Below, piece by piece: positions 27,943 through 36,895 of a stretch of DNA of 64,000 bases (the stretch's first letter is position 1; the number at the start of each line of letters is the position of its first letter). This stretch comes from Alteromonas sp. 5E99-2 (GTDB taxonomy: Bacteria; Pseudomonadota; Gammaproteobacteria; Enterobacterales; Alteromonadaceae). The DNA is taken from contig NZ_JAFNJE010000007.1 in the NCBI RefSeq assembly GCF_017368475.1, forward strand, positions 124,001 through 188,000, read 5' to 3'. Made by a program: the position numbers and the translations under genes. The notes beneath the pieces are model-generated. The model was not told the DNA's origin. It ran no database searches and saw only the letters and a program-made list of their open reading frames with translations.

Positions 27943-30798
27943 ATGGACTTTAGAATGAGGGCTCAACACGTAGTTTACGGACTAATCATTGCGCTTTTTT
28001 GGTCGACTTTCGCGTTCTCACAAGATGAACACTCAAATACCCCGTTAGCTTCCGTTGTCATAGATGACAATTTTGAAAGCCTAAACGTAACGAATACTGC
28101 TTTGCGTGTATACGCCGCTGAAGGGGTTGCGTTTTCGTCTGTGCAAGCCCATATTCATCAATGGCTGCCTATAGTTTCGTTATCCCCTCTACCGAGTGAC
28201 GCTAAAATATGGGTGAAATTAACTGTTACTCACTCTGGACAGCATAATAACAACCTAACATTATTAGTATCCAGCGCACATGCAAGTAAAGTAGAAGGCT
28301 ATGTTGTCGAGCCTCAGCGCTCTATTCGTCGTATTTATAACGATAATGACAAGCACCTTAATGGTCACCCTATCGAATTTAGCCTCTACCCTGGAGAAAC
28401 CATTGATATCTTTGTGGGTGTTGAAAGTACTGGCACCGCTTATTTGCCTTTGTCACTTTGGAAAACAAGTGAATTAGTAAAACACAACGATGATCACAAT
28501 ACTCAGCTCAATATTTTCACTGGGGTGATCGCTTGTTTAAGCTCATATTTTCTATTTAGCTATTTTCTACGTAGAAACGCTGCGAGATTTTGGTTTACGA
28601 TCACCTGTGTAGGTGTGCTGCTGTTTCTTTTTCAGTTTACTCAACTAACACGCTACGATTTAAACCTCTGGATTGGTTTAAACCAATTGCCCTTTATATG
28701 TATAGCTTTAGCCTTATACTCCGGAGCCAAAATAACGCGAAACTTACTTCCAAGAACAAGTATTCTTCTTAGATATATTAGCTATTCTTTACCCCTTATA
28801 GGTCTTACATTTACGCTACTATGTAATAGCTACACCTGTTGGATCATTAGCATAGCTATTGTTTTAATGTGGCTAGGCTTACAGCTTTATCTCTGTGTAG
28901 TTTATCGAGACAGAAGGCTTCTCCTACCAGCATGGCTATACGGTAGTGGTTTATCTGTTTTAGGTATTACTTTTATTACTTATATTTGGTGTTTTGTTAT
29001 AGAAACCCCTCCCTACGGCAACCTTTTTCTCTTTGCAATATTTGCGATCACAACTGGGTTGATACTATGTGGAAGCGCAATTGAAATCAGCGAGCACGGT
29101 ATTCATATTAGGGAGTTTTCCCATCAAGAAAAACGCATCGCAAATTTACGTCAATTTTACGATTTGTTTAAAGCATCAGCAGAGGGCTTATATACAGCAT
29201 CACTCGACGGTAAGTTATTAAGTGTTAATGCGGCCATGTGTCAGCTTTTCGGATATAGCAACGAGCACAGTATGTTAGAACAATCGTCAGGAACACCATC
29301 GTTCTTTGCGAACAGGGAAGACCAAGAGCTTTTGTTGCAAGAGATACTCGAAAAAAAATCGGTTCTTGGCAGAGAGTTTACAGGCAAGCGCCGAGACGGT
29401 AGTGAATTTTGGTTTTCCATTTCTTGCCAAGTACAAGGCACAGAAAGTCGCGAGTTTTTATATGGATCTATTGTTGATATAACTGAAAAAAAACAATCCA
29501 GCCTTAATTTAGAATATCTTGCCACTCATGATTCTTTAACTGGAATATTAAACCGCCGAGAATTCGAACGACAGTTACAACAGCTTTTAGCTGGGAACGC
29601 AGACAGTACCGAAATCAACCTTCTCTACATAGACTTAGACAGGTTTAAACTCATTAATGACGTTTGTGGTCATGAGTCTGGCGACGAATTGTTAAAAAAT
29701 ATAGCTAAGCTGATTTCTGAAATCGCTGGAAATAAAAATAAATTGGCTCGTCTTGGTGGCGACGAATTTGTCATCCTTTGTGACTCTATCGATATCAACT
29801 CAACAAGTTTACTTGCAGAGAAGTTACTTCATGGCATTAAAAACTATCGTTATTTTTGTAGTAATCGATTTTTCACTTTAAGTGCGAGTATTGGTTATTT
29901 GCATACTATTGATGTATCACTGTCACCTGAACAAATGATTTCTATGGCTGATGCAGCCTGCTTTATTGCGAAGGAGCAAGGACGGAACCAAATACATCAA
30001 TATTCTCCAAATGACAAAAGCGTGCGACGATACGAGAGTGAACTTAGTTGTTTAGAAAAAATAAACAACGCTATACAAAGCGATGAATTTATATTGTACT
30101 GCCAACCCTATAGGCCATTAGATAAAGTAACTGACCAATTATATATTGAAATATTGTTACGTATGCACGACGAAGAGTACGGTGTATTACCCCCTAGTGA
30201 ATTTTTACCTACCGCAGAACGCTATAATTTAGGCGTAAAAATAGACCAATGGGTAATAGAAAATACGTTAAATTGGTTAAGTAACAACCCTGATATCTTA
30301 GATAATTTGGCCCGCTGTAACATAAACCTAAGTGGGCAATCATTAGCTAATAAAGGGCTAAAAAGTGCTATTTTAGAGGTTTTTAATAAAACAAATATCC
30401 CTTTCAACAAAGTTTGCTTTGAAATAACCGAAACAATGGCAGTCATCCAGTTAGAAGAAACACTCGATTTTATCAAAACCTTCCAAGATTTAGGGTGTTA
30501 CTTCGCATTAGATGATTTTGGTAGCGGCTTTTCTTCCTATAGCTACCTTAAAAACTTACCTGTAGATTGCATTAAAATTGACGGCGCTTTTGTTCAGGAG
30601 CTTCTAAATAACCCTATTAATCAAGCCATGGTAAAATCGATACACGACATTGCTAGTGTGATGAAAATGACCACAGTCGCTGAATTTGTAGAAGACGATG
30701 CAACATTGATTCAACTAGGAAAGCTAGGTATAAACTATGCGCAAGGATACGCTGTATCTAAACCTTTTCCTCTAGAAGATTTAGTCTCGGAGATTTAA
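27943..30798 (+). CDS. Membrane 7TMR-DISM, PAS, GGDEF-EAL c-di-GMP protein
   Basis: A 951-aa bifunctional-type protein. A signal peptide (to ~residue 27) precedes a periplasmic 7TMR-DISMED2-like domain (~30-170). Seven or so TM helices follow (~185-385), then a PAS domain (~400-520), GGDEF (~525-690, with ARLGGDEFVIL intact) and EAL (~700-951). The EAL signature reads EILLR; the catalytic Glu is kept, and the other usual ligands are visible (NINLS, FEITET, DDFGSG, IKIDG, AEFVED, QGY), so phosphodiesterase activity is plausible. No I-site is evident. It probably senses a periplasmic carbohydrate or small molecule. ATG 27955 is an alternative start. Confidence 0.9.
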   Translation: MDFRMRAQHVVYGLIIALFWSTFAFSQDEHSNTPLASVVIDDNFESLNVTNTALRVYAAEGVAFSSVQAHIHQWLPIVSLSPLPSDAKIWVKLTVTHSGQHNNNLTLLVSSAHASKVEGYVVEPQRSIRRIYNDNDKHLNGHPIEFSLYPGETIDIFVGVESTGTAYLPLSLWKTSELVKHNDDHNTQLNIFTGVIACLSSYFLFSYFLRRNAARFWFTITCVGVLLFLFQFTQLTRYDLNLWIGLNQLPFICIALALYSGAKITRNLLPRTSILLRYISYSLPLIGLTFTLLCNSYTCWIISIAIVLMWLGLQLYLCVVYRDRRLLLPAWLYGSGLSVLGITFITYIWCFVIETPPYGNLFLFAIFAITTGLILCGSAIEISEHGIHIREFSHQEKRIANLRQFYDLFKASAEGLYTASLDGKLLSVNAAMCQLFGYSNEHSMLEQSSGTPSFFANREDQELLLQEILEKKSVLGREFTGKRRDGSEFWFSISCQVQGTESREFLYGSIVDITEKKQSSLNLEYLATHDSLTGILNRREFERQLQQLLAGNADSTEINLLYIDLDRFKLINDVCGHESGDELLKNIAKLISEIAGNKNKLARLGGDEFVILCDSIDINSTSLLAEKLLHGIKNYRYFCSNRFFTLSASIGYLHTIDVSLSPEQMISMADAACFIAKEQGRNQIHQYSPNDKSVRRYESELSCLEKINNAIQSDEFILYCQPYRPLDKVTDQLYIEILLRMHDEEYGVLPPSEFLPTAERYNLGVKIDQWVIENTLNWLSNNPDILDNLARCNINLSGQSLANKGLKSAILEVFNKTNIPFNKVCFEITETMAVIQLEETLDFIKTFQDLGCYFALDDFGSGFSSYSYLKNLPVDCIKIDGAFVQELLNNPINQAMVKSIHDIASVMKMTTVAEFVEDDATLIQLGKLGINYAQGYAVSKPFPLEDLVSEI

Positions 30799-30873
30799 CT
30801 AGTTATACTACTTGTTTTGTCGAATTTTGCCCCAATTTACCTTGAGTAATAAATGTCGAGGTTGAAATAGATC

Positions 30874-31482
30874 ATGCAAGGCCCCTATCAGTATATTAGC
30901 TCTGCCAAACTGCCTACTCAATTTGGCGAGTTTATAATCCACGCCTTTGTGGAAAAAAGTGGACAAGAGCATGTCGCACTGTCATTTGGCAAGTGGACAG
31001 AACAAGACACTATTCCCATTCGAGTACATTCTGAATGTTTAACTGGAGATTCTCTATTTAGTTTACGTTGTGATTGTGGCTTTCAGTTAGAAAAGGCAAT
31101 GCGGACCATTGCATCAAACGGTGCTGGCGTGTTGCTTTATCTACGCCAAGAAGGCCGCGGTATAGGCTTAGTAAACAAAGTTAGAGCCTATGAGCTTCAA
31201 GATACTGGGCTGGATACAGTTGAAGCAAATGAACACTTAGGTTTTGATGCAGATTTACGCAGTTACGATATTTGTAAAGTCATGCTAGACAAACTAAACG
31301 TAACACGGGTGTCGTTAATGACGAACAACCCAAAGAAAATCAAAGCACTAGAAGAGCTAGGTATTAACATTGTAGAAAGAAAACCGATAGATCAAGGCAT
31401 TACCGAGCACAATCAAAAATATATCGAAACCAAGCGTGACAAGCTAGGCCATAGATTTAAATCGTCGCTTTTTGACGATTAA
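30874..31482 (+). CDS. ribA: GTP cyclohydrolase II (RibA)
   Basis: Opens GTP to 2,5-diamino-6-ribosylamino-4-pyrimidinone phosphate, the first step of riboflavin synthesis. The 202-aa protein has the zinc cysteines in SECLTGDSLFSLRCDCGFQ, the catalytic LRQEGRGIGL and the substrate-binding DLRSYDICKVML and LMTNNPKK. It is a stand-alone enzyme, with no RibB fusion, like E. coli RibA (196 aa). It follows the c-di-GMP gene by 75 bp. No FMN riboswitch is seen upstream. Confidence 0.97.
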   Translation: MQGPYQYISSAKLPTQFGEFIIHAFVEKSGQEHVALSFGKWTEQDTIPIRVHSECLTGDSLFSLRCDCGFQLEKAMRTIASNGAGVLLYLRQEGRGIGLVNKVRAYELQDTGLDTVEANEHLGFDADLRSYDICKVMLDKLNVTRVSLMTNNPKKIKALEELGINIVERKPIDQGITEHNQKYIETKRDKLGHRFKSSLFDD

Positions 31483-31513
31483 TATTAGATTCAGGTTCTG
31501 TTAATTGAAAAAT

Positions 31514-31543
31514 CCACATACTGGTAACGTACTCAATATGTGG
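31514..31543 (+). promoter_or_regulatory. Hairpin touching the ribosome binding site of the small exported gene
   Basis: Perfect 7-bp arms CCACATA (31514-31520) and TATGTGG (31537-31543) enclose a 16-nt loop. The right arm ends in the first bases of the GGAG ribosome binding site (31542-31545) of the ATG at 31554. A formed stem would partly hide the site. No T-run follows, so it is unlikely to be the ribA terminator. Confidence 0.45.
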
Positions 31544-31553
31544 AGAAAGAAAG

Positions 31554-31940
31554 ATGAAACGTATTTTAATAGTGAGCTTTATTCTTACTGCTTCTTTTTT
31601 AAATTTATCAAACGCCCATGCATTTAGCGGCCACAACAGCTCTAAATTTGAACAGAAACTTAGTTCAGCGTATCAACATCCTAACCAGTTTTCTGCCGCA
31701 ATAAATTGGCGCTTGAACAACCGCCATATAGACTTAGGTAAGCAGGTTCAAACACTGAAGAAATTCGGCTGGCACCCTAGTGTAGTTGCAATCATTAGCA
31801 ATCCACAACTATTCAACTATGCTGTGAACCAAAGGACTCAACCTCGCCGTTTACAACAAAGCTACGCGCGTAATCAGTGGGATGGAAAACGTAACTCTAG
31901 AAACAGTTACGATAGAAAAAGCCAAAAGACGTACAGATAA
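31554..31940 (+). CDS. Small exported protein of unknown function
   Basis: A 128-aa product with a clear signal peptide (MKRILIVSFILTASFLNLSNAHA), leaving a mature basic protein of ~105 residues. The middle (KFEQKLSSAYQHP, then INWRLNNRHIDLGKQVQTL) looks helical. The last 35 residues are very rich in Arg, Asn, Gln and Ser and probably disordered. No family recognised. GGAG precedes the ATG and a 7-bp hairpin overlaps it. It converges on another small exported gene. Confidence 0.75.
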   Translation: MKRILIVSFILTASFLNLSNAHAFSGHNSSKFEQKLSSAYQHPNQFSAAINWRLNNRHIDLGKQVQTLKKFGWHPSVVAIISNPQLFNYAVNQRTQPRRLQQSYARNQWDGKRNSRNSYDRKSQKTYR

Positions 31941-31947
31941 CTAGCAA

Positions 31948-31968
31948 ACGGGTCAAGGCTTGGCCCGT
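31948..31968. terminator. Weak bidirectional terminator between two small exported genes
   Basis: Arms ACGGGTCAAG and CTTGGCCCGT form a tight GC-rich stem with one G-T mismatch and a very short loop. The T-runs on both sides are short. It overlaps the stop codon of the leftward gene. Confidence 0.45.
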
Positions 31969-32381
31969 AGCTTTCCATTTACTACCTTATTTAAGTCGAC
32001 TTTTAAGCGCTTCTTAGTCCATCCATGTTTGTTATCTCCAGCTTCGACATACACATACCGAGCGTCTTTAGGAATACCCACATTGGTCAATGAGCGTGTA
32101 AAAGGTTGTTCTTGTTGGTGAGGGTGTTGTAAAACACGAATGGCAAGTTGCAGCCCTTCTTCGTCGACAATGCGCCAACGATCAGCATAGTGATTCCAGC
32201 CTTCATCATTGTGTTTCAAAGTAACACTCACACGCCATAAACCATTTTCTTTACGTTCAAAGTTAGCAGAGTGAATAGCGACATCACCGGCATAGGCTAG
32301 AAAAGAACTACACCCAAAAGACAATCCGATACAAAGCAAATAAAAAGCGCGTTTCAAAATGGAATTATTATTATTCAGCAT
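31953..32381 (-). CDS. Exported protein of unknown function
   Basis: A 142-aa product with an N-terminal signal (hydrophobic AFYLLCIGLSFGCSSFLAYA). A compact beta-rich mature part follows (VAIHSANFERKENGLWRVSV, then EGWNHYADRWRIVDEEG). The conserved-looking Trp/Tyr positions and the word pattern suggest a small periplasmic beta-sandwich domain. I do not recognise a named family. It lies 12 bp downstream of a solute-binding-like gene on the same strand, so the two may be co-transcribed. Confidence 0.7.
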   Translation of the reverse strand: MLNNNNSILKRAFYLLCIGLSFGCSSFLAYAGDVAIHSANFERKENGLWRVSVTLKHNDEGWNHYADRWRIVDEEGLQLAIRVLQHPHQQEQPFTRSLTNVGIPKDARYVYVEAGDNKHGWTKKRLKVDLNKVVNGKLRAKP

Positions 32382-32393
32382 TGAATCGAAAAA

Positions 32394-33260
32394 TTACTCT
32401 AATTTGCTTAAAACGGAAGGAAGCCAATATTTTTTTTCTTTAGGGATAGCATCTAATGTTAAAGTAGGGTTGTCGATTTCGATGAAAAATCTTTTCTTCA
32501 AATTCGCTTTATCAATATGATCTTTGTGCCAACGATAAAATATCTCATCAAATTGGCCATTATCTAACATAATTTCCAATCCCTTAGTCAATCGCTCCGC
32601 CAGAACCGGAGCTTGTTTGGATACAAAAATATAAGTAGGAGTATTAATGTATACACCTATGTTTGGTACTACTGCGTACTTTTCACCATTAGGATCATCG
32701 ATATTAAGCTCAGTAAAGACTTCATTGGTTCCTCGCATAGTTAAATCGTAACGATCTGCAGCAAGCATTCCAAACAATCGTCCAGAATCATTCACAGGTA
32801 CAACATCGAAACTATTTCGTTTCAAAATATCCGTCGTCACCCAAGAATCAACAAGTCCAAACTTAAATTTCCGCAATTCATCTAAGGTTGTAAGTTGGCT
32901 GTATTTCACTTCGTCGCTTTTTTTTGCAACTAACAATCGATAATTTAGCAGCCCTTTACGCAAAGGTATTTTGACAGGAATATACATCTTTTGCCGTTCA
33001 TCACTTGCTACGCCAATCCTAACGTTAACCAGCTCGCCTTTCTGGAGCTCTGCGGTGTGCCTTTCATTACCAATCACTTCCTTGTACAAGCGAATATCAT
33101 ATTCGCCATACTCTTTAGCTGTGATTTCTAACGCTTCACGCACCAACTCATCCCAATAACCGGTGACATAATGGCTATTGACCAGCATTTTAAACGTGTC
33201 TTTAGAATACGCCTGATTACAAAATATAAATAGTGAGAAAAAACAAACAATCAGCTTCAT
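32394..33260 (-). CDS. Periplasmic solute-binding-like protein (SBP family 3)
   Basis: A 288-aa exported protein with the two-lobed amino-acid-binding-protein fold. The signal peptide MKLIVCFFSLFIFCNQAYS ends before KDTFKMLVNS. The first lobe includes LVREALEITAKEYGEYDIRL, and the hinge and second lobe include LDELRKFKFGLVDSWVTTD and PTYIFVSKQAPVLAERLTKG. Upstream in-frame starts (to 33332) would bury the signal, so ATG 33260 is chosen although its ribosome binding site is weak. No ABC permease or ATPase is near. It may be an orphan sensor-type binding protein, possibly feeding a c-di-GMP enzyme; that link is speculation. Confidence 0.75.
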   Translation of the reverse strand: MKLIVCFFSLFIFCNQAYSKDTFKMLVNSHYVTGYWDELVREALEITAKEYGEYDIRLYKEVIGNERHTAELQKGELVNVRIGVASDERQKMYIPVKIPLRKGLLNYRLLVAKKSDEVKYSQLTTLDELRKFKFGLVDSWVTTDILKRNSFDVVPVNDSGRLFGMLAADRYDLTMRGTNEVFTELNIDDPNGEKYAVVPNIGVYINTPTYIFVSKQAPVLAERLTKGLEIMLDNGQFDEIFYRWHKDHIDKANLKKRFFIEIDNPTLTLDAIPKEKKYWLPSVLSKLE

Positions 33261-33356
33261 TATGGATGTAACTTCATTGAGCATATGATAAATATTTTTA
33301 TATGATAACAATATAGGACAAATTTTGCGCATTATCTTTTAGTTTTTCTACTTTTT

Positions 33357-33743
33357 TCAAGTTCTAGTCTGTTTATCCAAAAACCACTGCATTACGCCAA
33401 AATAACCAACCATAATCGCAATTATAATAGTTGCAACGATCCCTTGAATAGTCGTGATCCACAGACCAAAAATGACGAGTGCCAAAGAGGTAATCACCCA
33501 AAGCATATCTCCAAGACAAAAATAAACCATTAACCATTTTTTTATGCGCTGCCGTGTTGATGACCAAAGTAAATGGATACCATTCAGCACCAATATTAAT
33601 CCAACAACCTTAAGAACCATTAGTGGGATAGAGTTATCAACGGTAAGAAAGTTCGCTATCGTACTCGCGTTAAAAATAAATATTCCACCAAAACCGATAC
33701 AGCTAATTCCGTTCGCGGCCATGATATTTTTTAAACTTAACAT
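33357..33743 (-). CDS. Four-helix inner-membrane protein, unknown
   Basis: A 128-aa hydrophobic protein with four likely TM helices (~9-28, 40-60, 71-93, 98-117), joined by short loops with a basic RQRIKKW after TM2. It resembles small DUF-type membrane proteins found in marine gammaproteobacteria, but I cannot assign a family. It diverges from a MarR regulator across 56 bp, the usual layout when the regulator controls its neighbour. Confidence 0.7.
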   Translation of the reverse strand: MLSLKNIMAANGISCIGFGGIFIFNASTIANFLTVDNSIPLMVLKVVGLILVLNGIHLLWSSTRQRIKKWLMVYFCLGDMLWVITSLALVIFGLWITTIQGIVATIIIAIMVGYFGVMQWFLDKQTRT

Positions 33744-33799
33744 TATCCCATCTCACGTGTATACTCAGTTGACATTAATTTTAAATACAGAAAACTCAA

Positions 33800-34270
33800 A
33801 TGTCAACCAAGTTTACACATAAGAATATCCCAATGGTCGACTCTCAATCCTTAAAATTATTGCAAAGCACAGTGAAGTTAAATGATGTAATAACTAAAAC
33901 AATTTCGAGTCATCTTCTCGAAAAAGGATATACCTCTATAACACCCTCGCTTTTGTCATTTCTTAGTATTTTAGAGTGCGGGGTAAATTATGGCTCGGAG
34001 ATAGCCAGAAAATTAGATGTATCTAGGCAGATGGTGGCAAAAACAGTAAAGGCTCTTTGCGCCTTAGGATATCTTGAGCAAAAAAGCGGTATAGGTAAGC
34101 AAAAAGAAATACACTTTACCGAAAAGGGTGAACGGTTAATATCTGATGCTAGACAAATGCTATCTGATATCGATTCCTTAATTTTAAATCACCTAAACAT
34201 CATGCAGCCTCAGTATATAATTCAGGACCTAACAGTAATAGCTGAAGCCATTGATCAACATACGCCTTAG
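33800..34270 (+). CDS. MarR-family transcriptional regulator
   Basis: A 156-aa winged-helix regulator. The core (YTSITPSLLSFLSILECGVN, YGSEIARKLDVSRQMVAKTV, KALCALGYLEQK, KQKEIHFTEKGE) gives the helix-turn-helix and wing, flanked by N- and C-terminal dimerisation helices. Start 33800 is taken; ATG 33833 is an alternative, and neither has a strong ribosome binding site. It diverges from a four-TM membrane gene, its most likely target. The effector is unknown. Confidence 0.83.
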   Translation: MSTKFTHKNIPMVDSQSLKLLQSTVKLNDVITKTISSHLLEKGYTSITPSLLSFLSILECGVNYGSEIARKLDVSRQMVAKTVKALCALGYLEQKSGIGKQKEIHFTEKGERLISDARQMLSDIDSLILNHLNIMQPQYIIQDLTVIAEAIDQHTP

Positions 34271-34394
34271 TTAAGAGCAGAAAACCAATTGCGTGAAAAT
34301 TTTTATTTTAATCATTTGCTATAATGTGACTAATTTAGATCATCAGCGTTTTAAAAATACGTAGTTTGCGAATTGCATTTTGGTTACCCTTTAA

Positions 34395-35327
34395 ATGAAA
34401 AACACAATAATAGAAAACACCTTTTCACTAGATAGCCTACCATCACATATTTTTAAATACTCTTCTGATGGTGTCATGTTGACCGATAACAAAAGCAACA
34501 TTCTCGACATAAATACTAAATTCGAAGCTATCACTGGTTATTCTAAAGCTGACGTCATAGGAAGAAACCCCAACCTTCTTTCATCCGGCATACATGATAA
34601 AAGCTTCTACGATAAGATGTCCCTGTCGTTGAAGGAAAGCGGTAATTGGACTGGCGATATATGGAACAAACATAAAAATGGCGAGGTTTATTTAGAAAAC
34701 CTATCAATCACCGTTATCTATGATGAAGATCATAGACCTATGTTCTACTTAGCAATAATAAGAGATATTACGGCACAACGGCTACTAAGAAACAAATTAG
34801 AATATGATTCGTTATATGACTCCTTAACTCATCTACCCAATAGGCGGTTGTTAGCCGAGACTTTAAAAAAGTCCATGCAACAAACCAAGCAGCAAGAAAA
34901 TAAACTATGCGTATTTTATTTGGACTTAGATGGATTCAAAAAAATTAATGATGAGCTTGGCCATTACGTAGGAGATAAAGTACTTGTTGAAGTATCGAAA
35001 ATATATTCACTTTGCATTGGAAACAATGGCATAGTTTCAAGAATAGGCGGTGACGAATTTGCAGGCATTATTTTTAATAACGAAAGCGGCTTGTGCTGCT
35101 TTACCATCCTAAATAATATTTTAGATTTAGTTTCAAAAATCAAAAAGATAAATGAATACGACATTGTGCTATCAGCAAGTATAGGAATAACTTTTTGGTC
35201 GAGAAATAATGAAATTAACCATGAAACCCTATTACAACAAGCTGATTTTGCCATGTATCAAGCAAAGCGAAACGGTAAAAACAGATTCGAAATTTTTGAC
35301 AAAAACCAACAAAATCAGCCATGTTAA
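34395..35327 (+). CDS. PAS-GGDEF diguanylate cyclase
   Basis: A 310-aa cytoplasmic protein. A PAS domain (~12-130; DGVMLTDNKSNILDINTKFE, then GYSKADVIGRNPNLLSSG) and its PAC tail (MFYLAIIRDIT) are followed by a GGDEF domain (~140-305). Active-site RIGGDEFAGI is intact, with FYLDLDGFKKINDELGH for substrate and metal. No RxxD I-site, TM helix or receiver is seen. It should make c-di-GMP in response to a small ligand or redox change. TATAAT at 34320-34325 may be its -10 box. The gene is visibly AT-richer than the core genes around it. Confidence 0.88.
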   Translation: MKNTIIENTFSLDSLPSHIFKYSSDGVMLTDNKSNILDINTKFEAITGYSKADVIGRNPNLLSSGIHDKSFYDKMSLSLKESGNWTGDIWNKHKNGEVYLENLSITVIYDEDHRPMFYLAIIRDITAQRLLRNKLEYDSLYDSLTHLPNRRLLAETLKKSMQQTKQQENKLCVFYLDLDGFKKINDELGHYVGDKVLVEVSKIYSLCIGNNGIVSRIGGDEFAGIIFNNESGLCCFTILNNILDLVSKIKKINEYDIVLSASIGITFWSRNNEINHETLLQQADFAMYQAKRNGKNRFEIFDKNQQNQPC

Positions 35328-35336
35328 AAGAGGATA

Positions 35337-36440
35337 TTAGTACCCTCTCTGAGTCTCCAAGTAAGTTGCAAAGCTTCCTAACCAATGACTTCCCATGTAA
35401 TGCAAATCATTAATTACCGAGTTGATACCGGCCTGTTTGTGGGCCTTTGCAGCATTGAAAATAGCCGCTTGCCTTGGATCTTGTGGATTCAAAGCAGACG
35501 CTATGCCTTCCAGCATCCACGCTCTGCTTAAGTTCAATCCATCTAAATGAGCAAGCTTACCATCACTGGCATCGGTGACAACTGCCGGTGTTACCCAGCT
35601 GCCATCGCCATTAGCAGGTATAGACGGTAAAAATTTAGACAACCAGTTCCCATACTCTTTCTTGGGCAAAATTCGACGCATTAAATCCGCTTCAGCCAAA
35701 CAAGGCGATAAGAAGTCTTGACCTGAAGGTTCATAAGCCAACGGACAATTCACGTCGTCGCCATATAACCTTGTGATGTTACTTTCCAATAAATCATGGA
35801 AAACATTATCCTTGGCTACAACACTCCAATCTAGCATCAACCCGAAGGAAAATGCAGTTTGGCTATGCTCCCCCACTCGAATAGGAAACGCTAATTTAGG
35901 CAACCAATCACTCACATTTGCCACGATTTTTGATTCCAGCGGCGCTAAAATATCTAGCCATATTTTTGCCTGAGGGTCATTCCACTGGCGCAGCTCAGTA
36001 GTCAATTGTAAAAACCAAGCTAGACCATAAGGGCGTTCAAAACTCGTTCCGGTATCTTCACGATTAAAATACGCCAACTCACCCTGAATGTTTTCCTTAG
36101 TAAAACTTTGATTAAGAGTATTTATAATGTCTTGGTGATGAGCCGAGTCAGGATACTGACTTACAATACGAGTAAGTAACCAATGTCCATGCACAGAAGA
36201 ATGCCAATCGAAACAACCATAGAATGCGGGGTACAGTAGTTTCGGCGTTTTTACATCATCATCGCTGTTCATCAGATGCTTAACAATATTGGGGTATTCT
36301 TTGTGAACACATTCCAATGCAAGTTCGGAAAAACGGTTGATGACATCGGCTTGAGACGGCGTAGCCGTTTTTACTTCAGTTTCAGCAAATAAGGAACTAG
36401 AGAACAAACAAAACAATAAGCTAACAGCTTTAATTTTCAT
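35337..36440 (-). CDS. DUF2891 family exported protein
   Basis: A 367-aa protein with a signal peptide (MKIKAVSLLFCLFSSSLFA). The DUF2891 blocks are visible: FSELALECVHKEYPNIVKHL, LYPAFYGCFDWHSSVHGHW, YFNREDTGTSFERPYGLAW, PIRVGEHSQTAFSFGLMLDW and YGNWLSKFLPSI. The fold is expected to be an alpha/alpha barrel like glycosidases, and His/Asp/Glu clusters in those blocks suggest an active site. The substrate is not known. It converges on the PAS-GGDEF gene with 9 bp between them. Confidence 0.87.
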   Translation of the reverse strand: MKIKAVSLLFCLFSSSLFAETEVKTATPSQADVINRFSELALECVHKEYPNIVKHLMNSDDDVKTPKLLYPAFYGCFDWHSSVHGHWLLTRIVSQYPDSAHHQDIINTLNQSFTKENIQGELAYFNREDTGTSFERPYGLAWFLQLTTELRQWNDPQAKIWLDILAPLESKIVANVSDWLPKLAFPIRVGEHSQTAFSFGLMLDWSVVAKDNVFHDLLESNITRLYGDDVNCPLAYEPSGQDFLSPCLAEADLMRRILPKKEYGNWLSKFLPSIPANGDGSWVTPAVVTDASDGKLAHLDGLNLSRAWMLEGIASALNPQDPRQAAIFNAAKAHKQAGINSVINDLHYMGSHWLGSFATYLETQRGY

Positions 36441-36895
36441 TTTGGGATATCGTCAATTAAATAATTTTGGAGTGTGAATATCGTAACGATTTTAGAAATG
36501 TGTGACAAGAAGAATTAAGCCTATTTCAACGCCATCCAAAAGTATTTGAAAACCGCGTATTAATAGCCATGGTTTCGACTTGTAACAATCCCCAGCTATG
36601 GGTAACTAATGATGCTGGAAGAAAGGCAATATCGACAAAAGGTATGTTGGTAAATCCTACCCATATCTGTGAGAACGCCGACATAAAACGAGCCCTGATA
36701 AAAGTAGGCTTAGTTATTTAACAATATTTTTTCTGCCAAGGTGCACACATTAATATCCGTAAGTTATTAATGCAAAGAAAATAGGCAATATTCCGCTAAA
36801 ATTTGGAAAAAAGCCTGTTATTACGCCAAGAATTTGATGATCTAGGGTTCTAAATCATTAGTTGTCTAATTTACGCTACATTTCTTAATTAAGAC
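36441..36895. other. 455-bp intergenic region
   Basis: It lies between the divergent-facing 5' end of the DUF2891 gene and the 3' end of the flavoprotein gene. I see no RNA gene or repeat. A 50-codon reading frame (36569-36721, plus strand, MVSTCNNPQLWV at its start) exists but has no ribosome binding site and no recognisable family. It could be a decayed gene fragment or chance. Confidence 0.5.

Noticed and set aside
30100-30250. EAL domain with EILLR judged inactive
   Set aside because: The catalytic Glu is kept and the remaining metal and substrate residues are visible, so inactivity is not supported.
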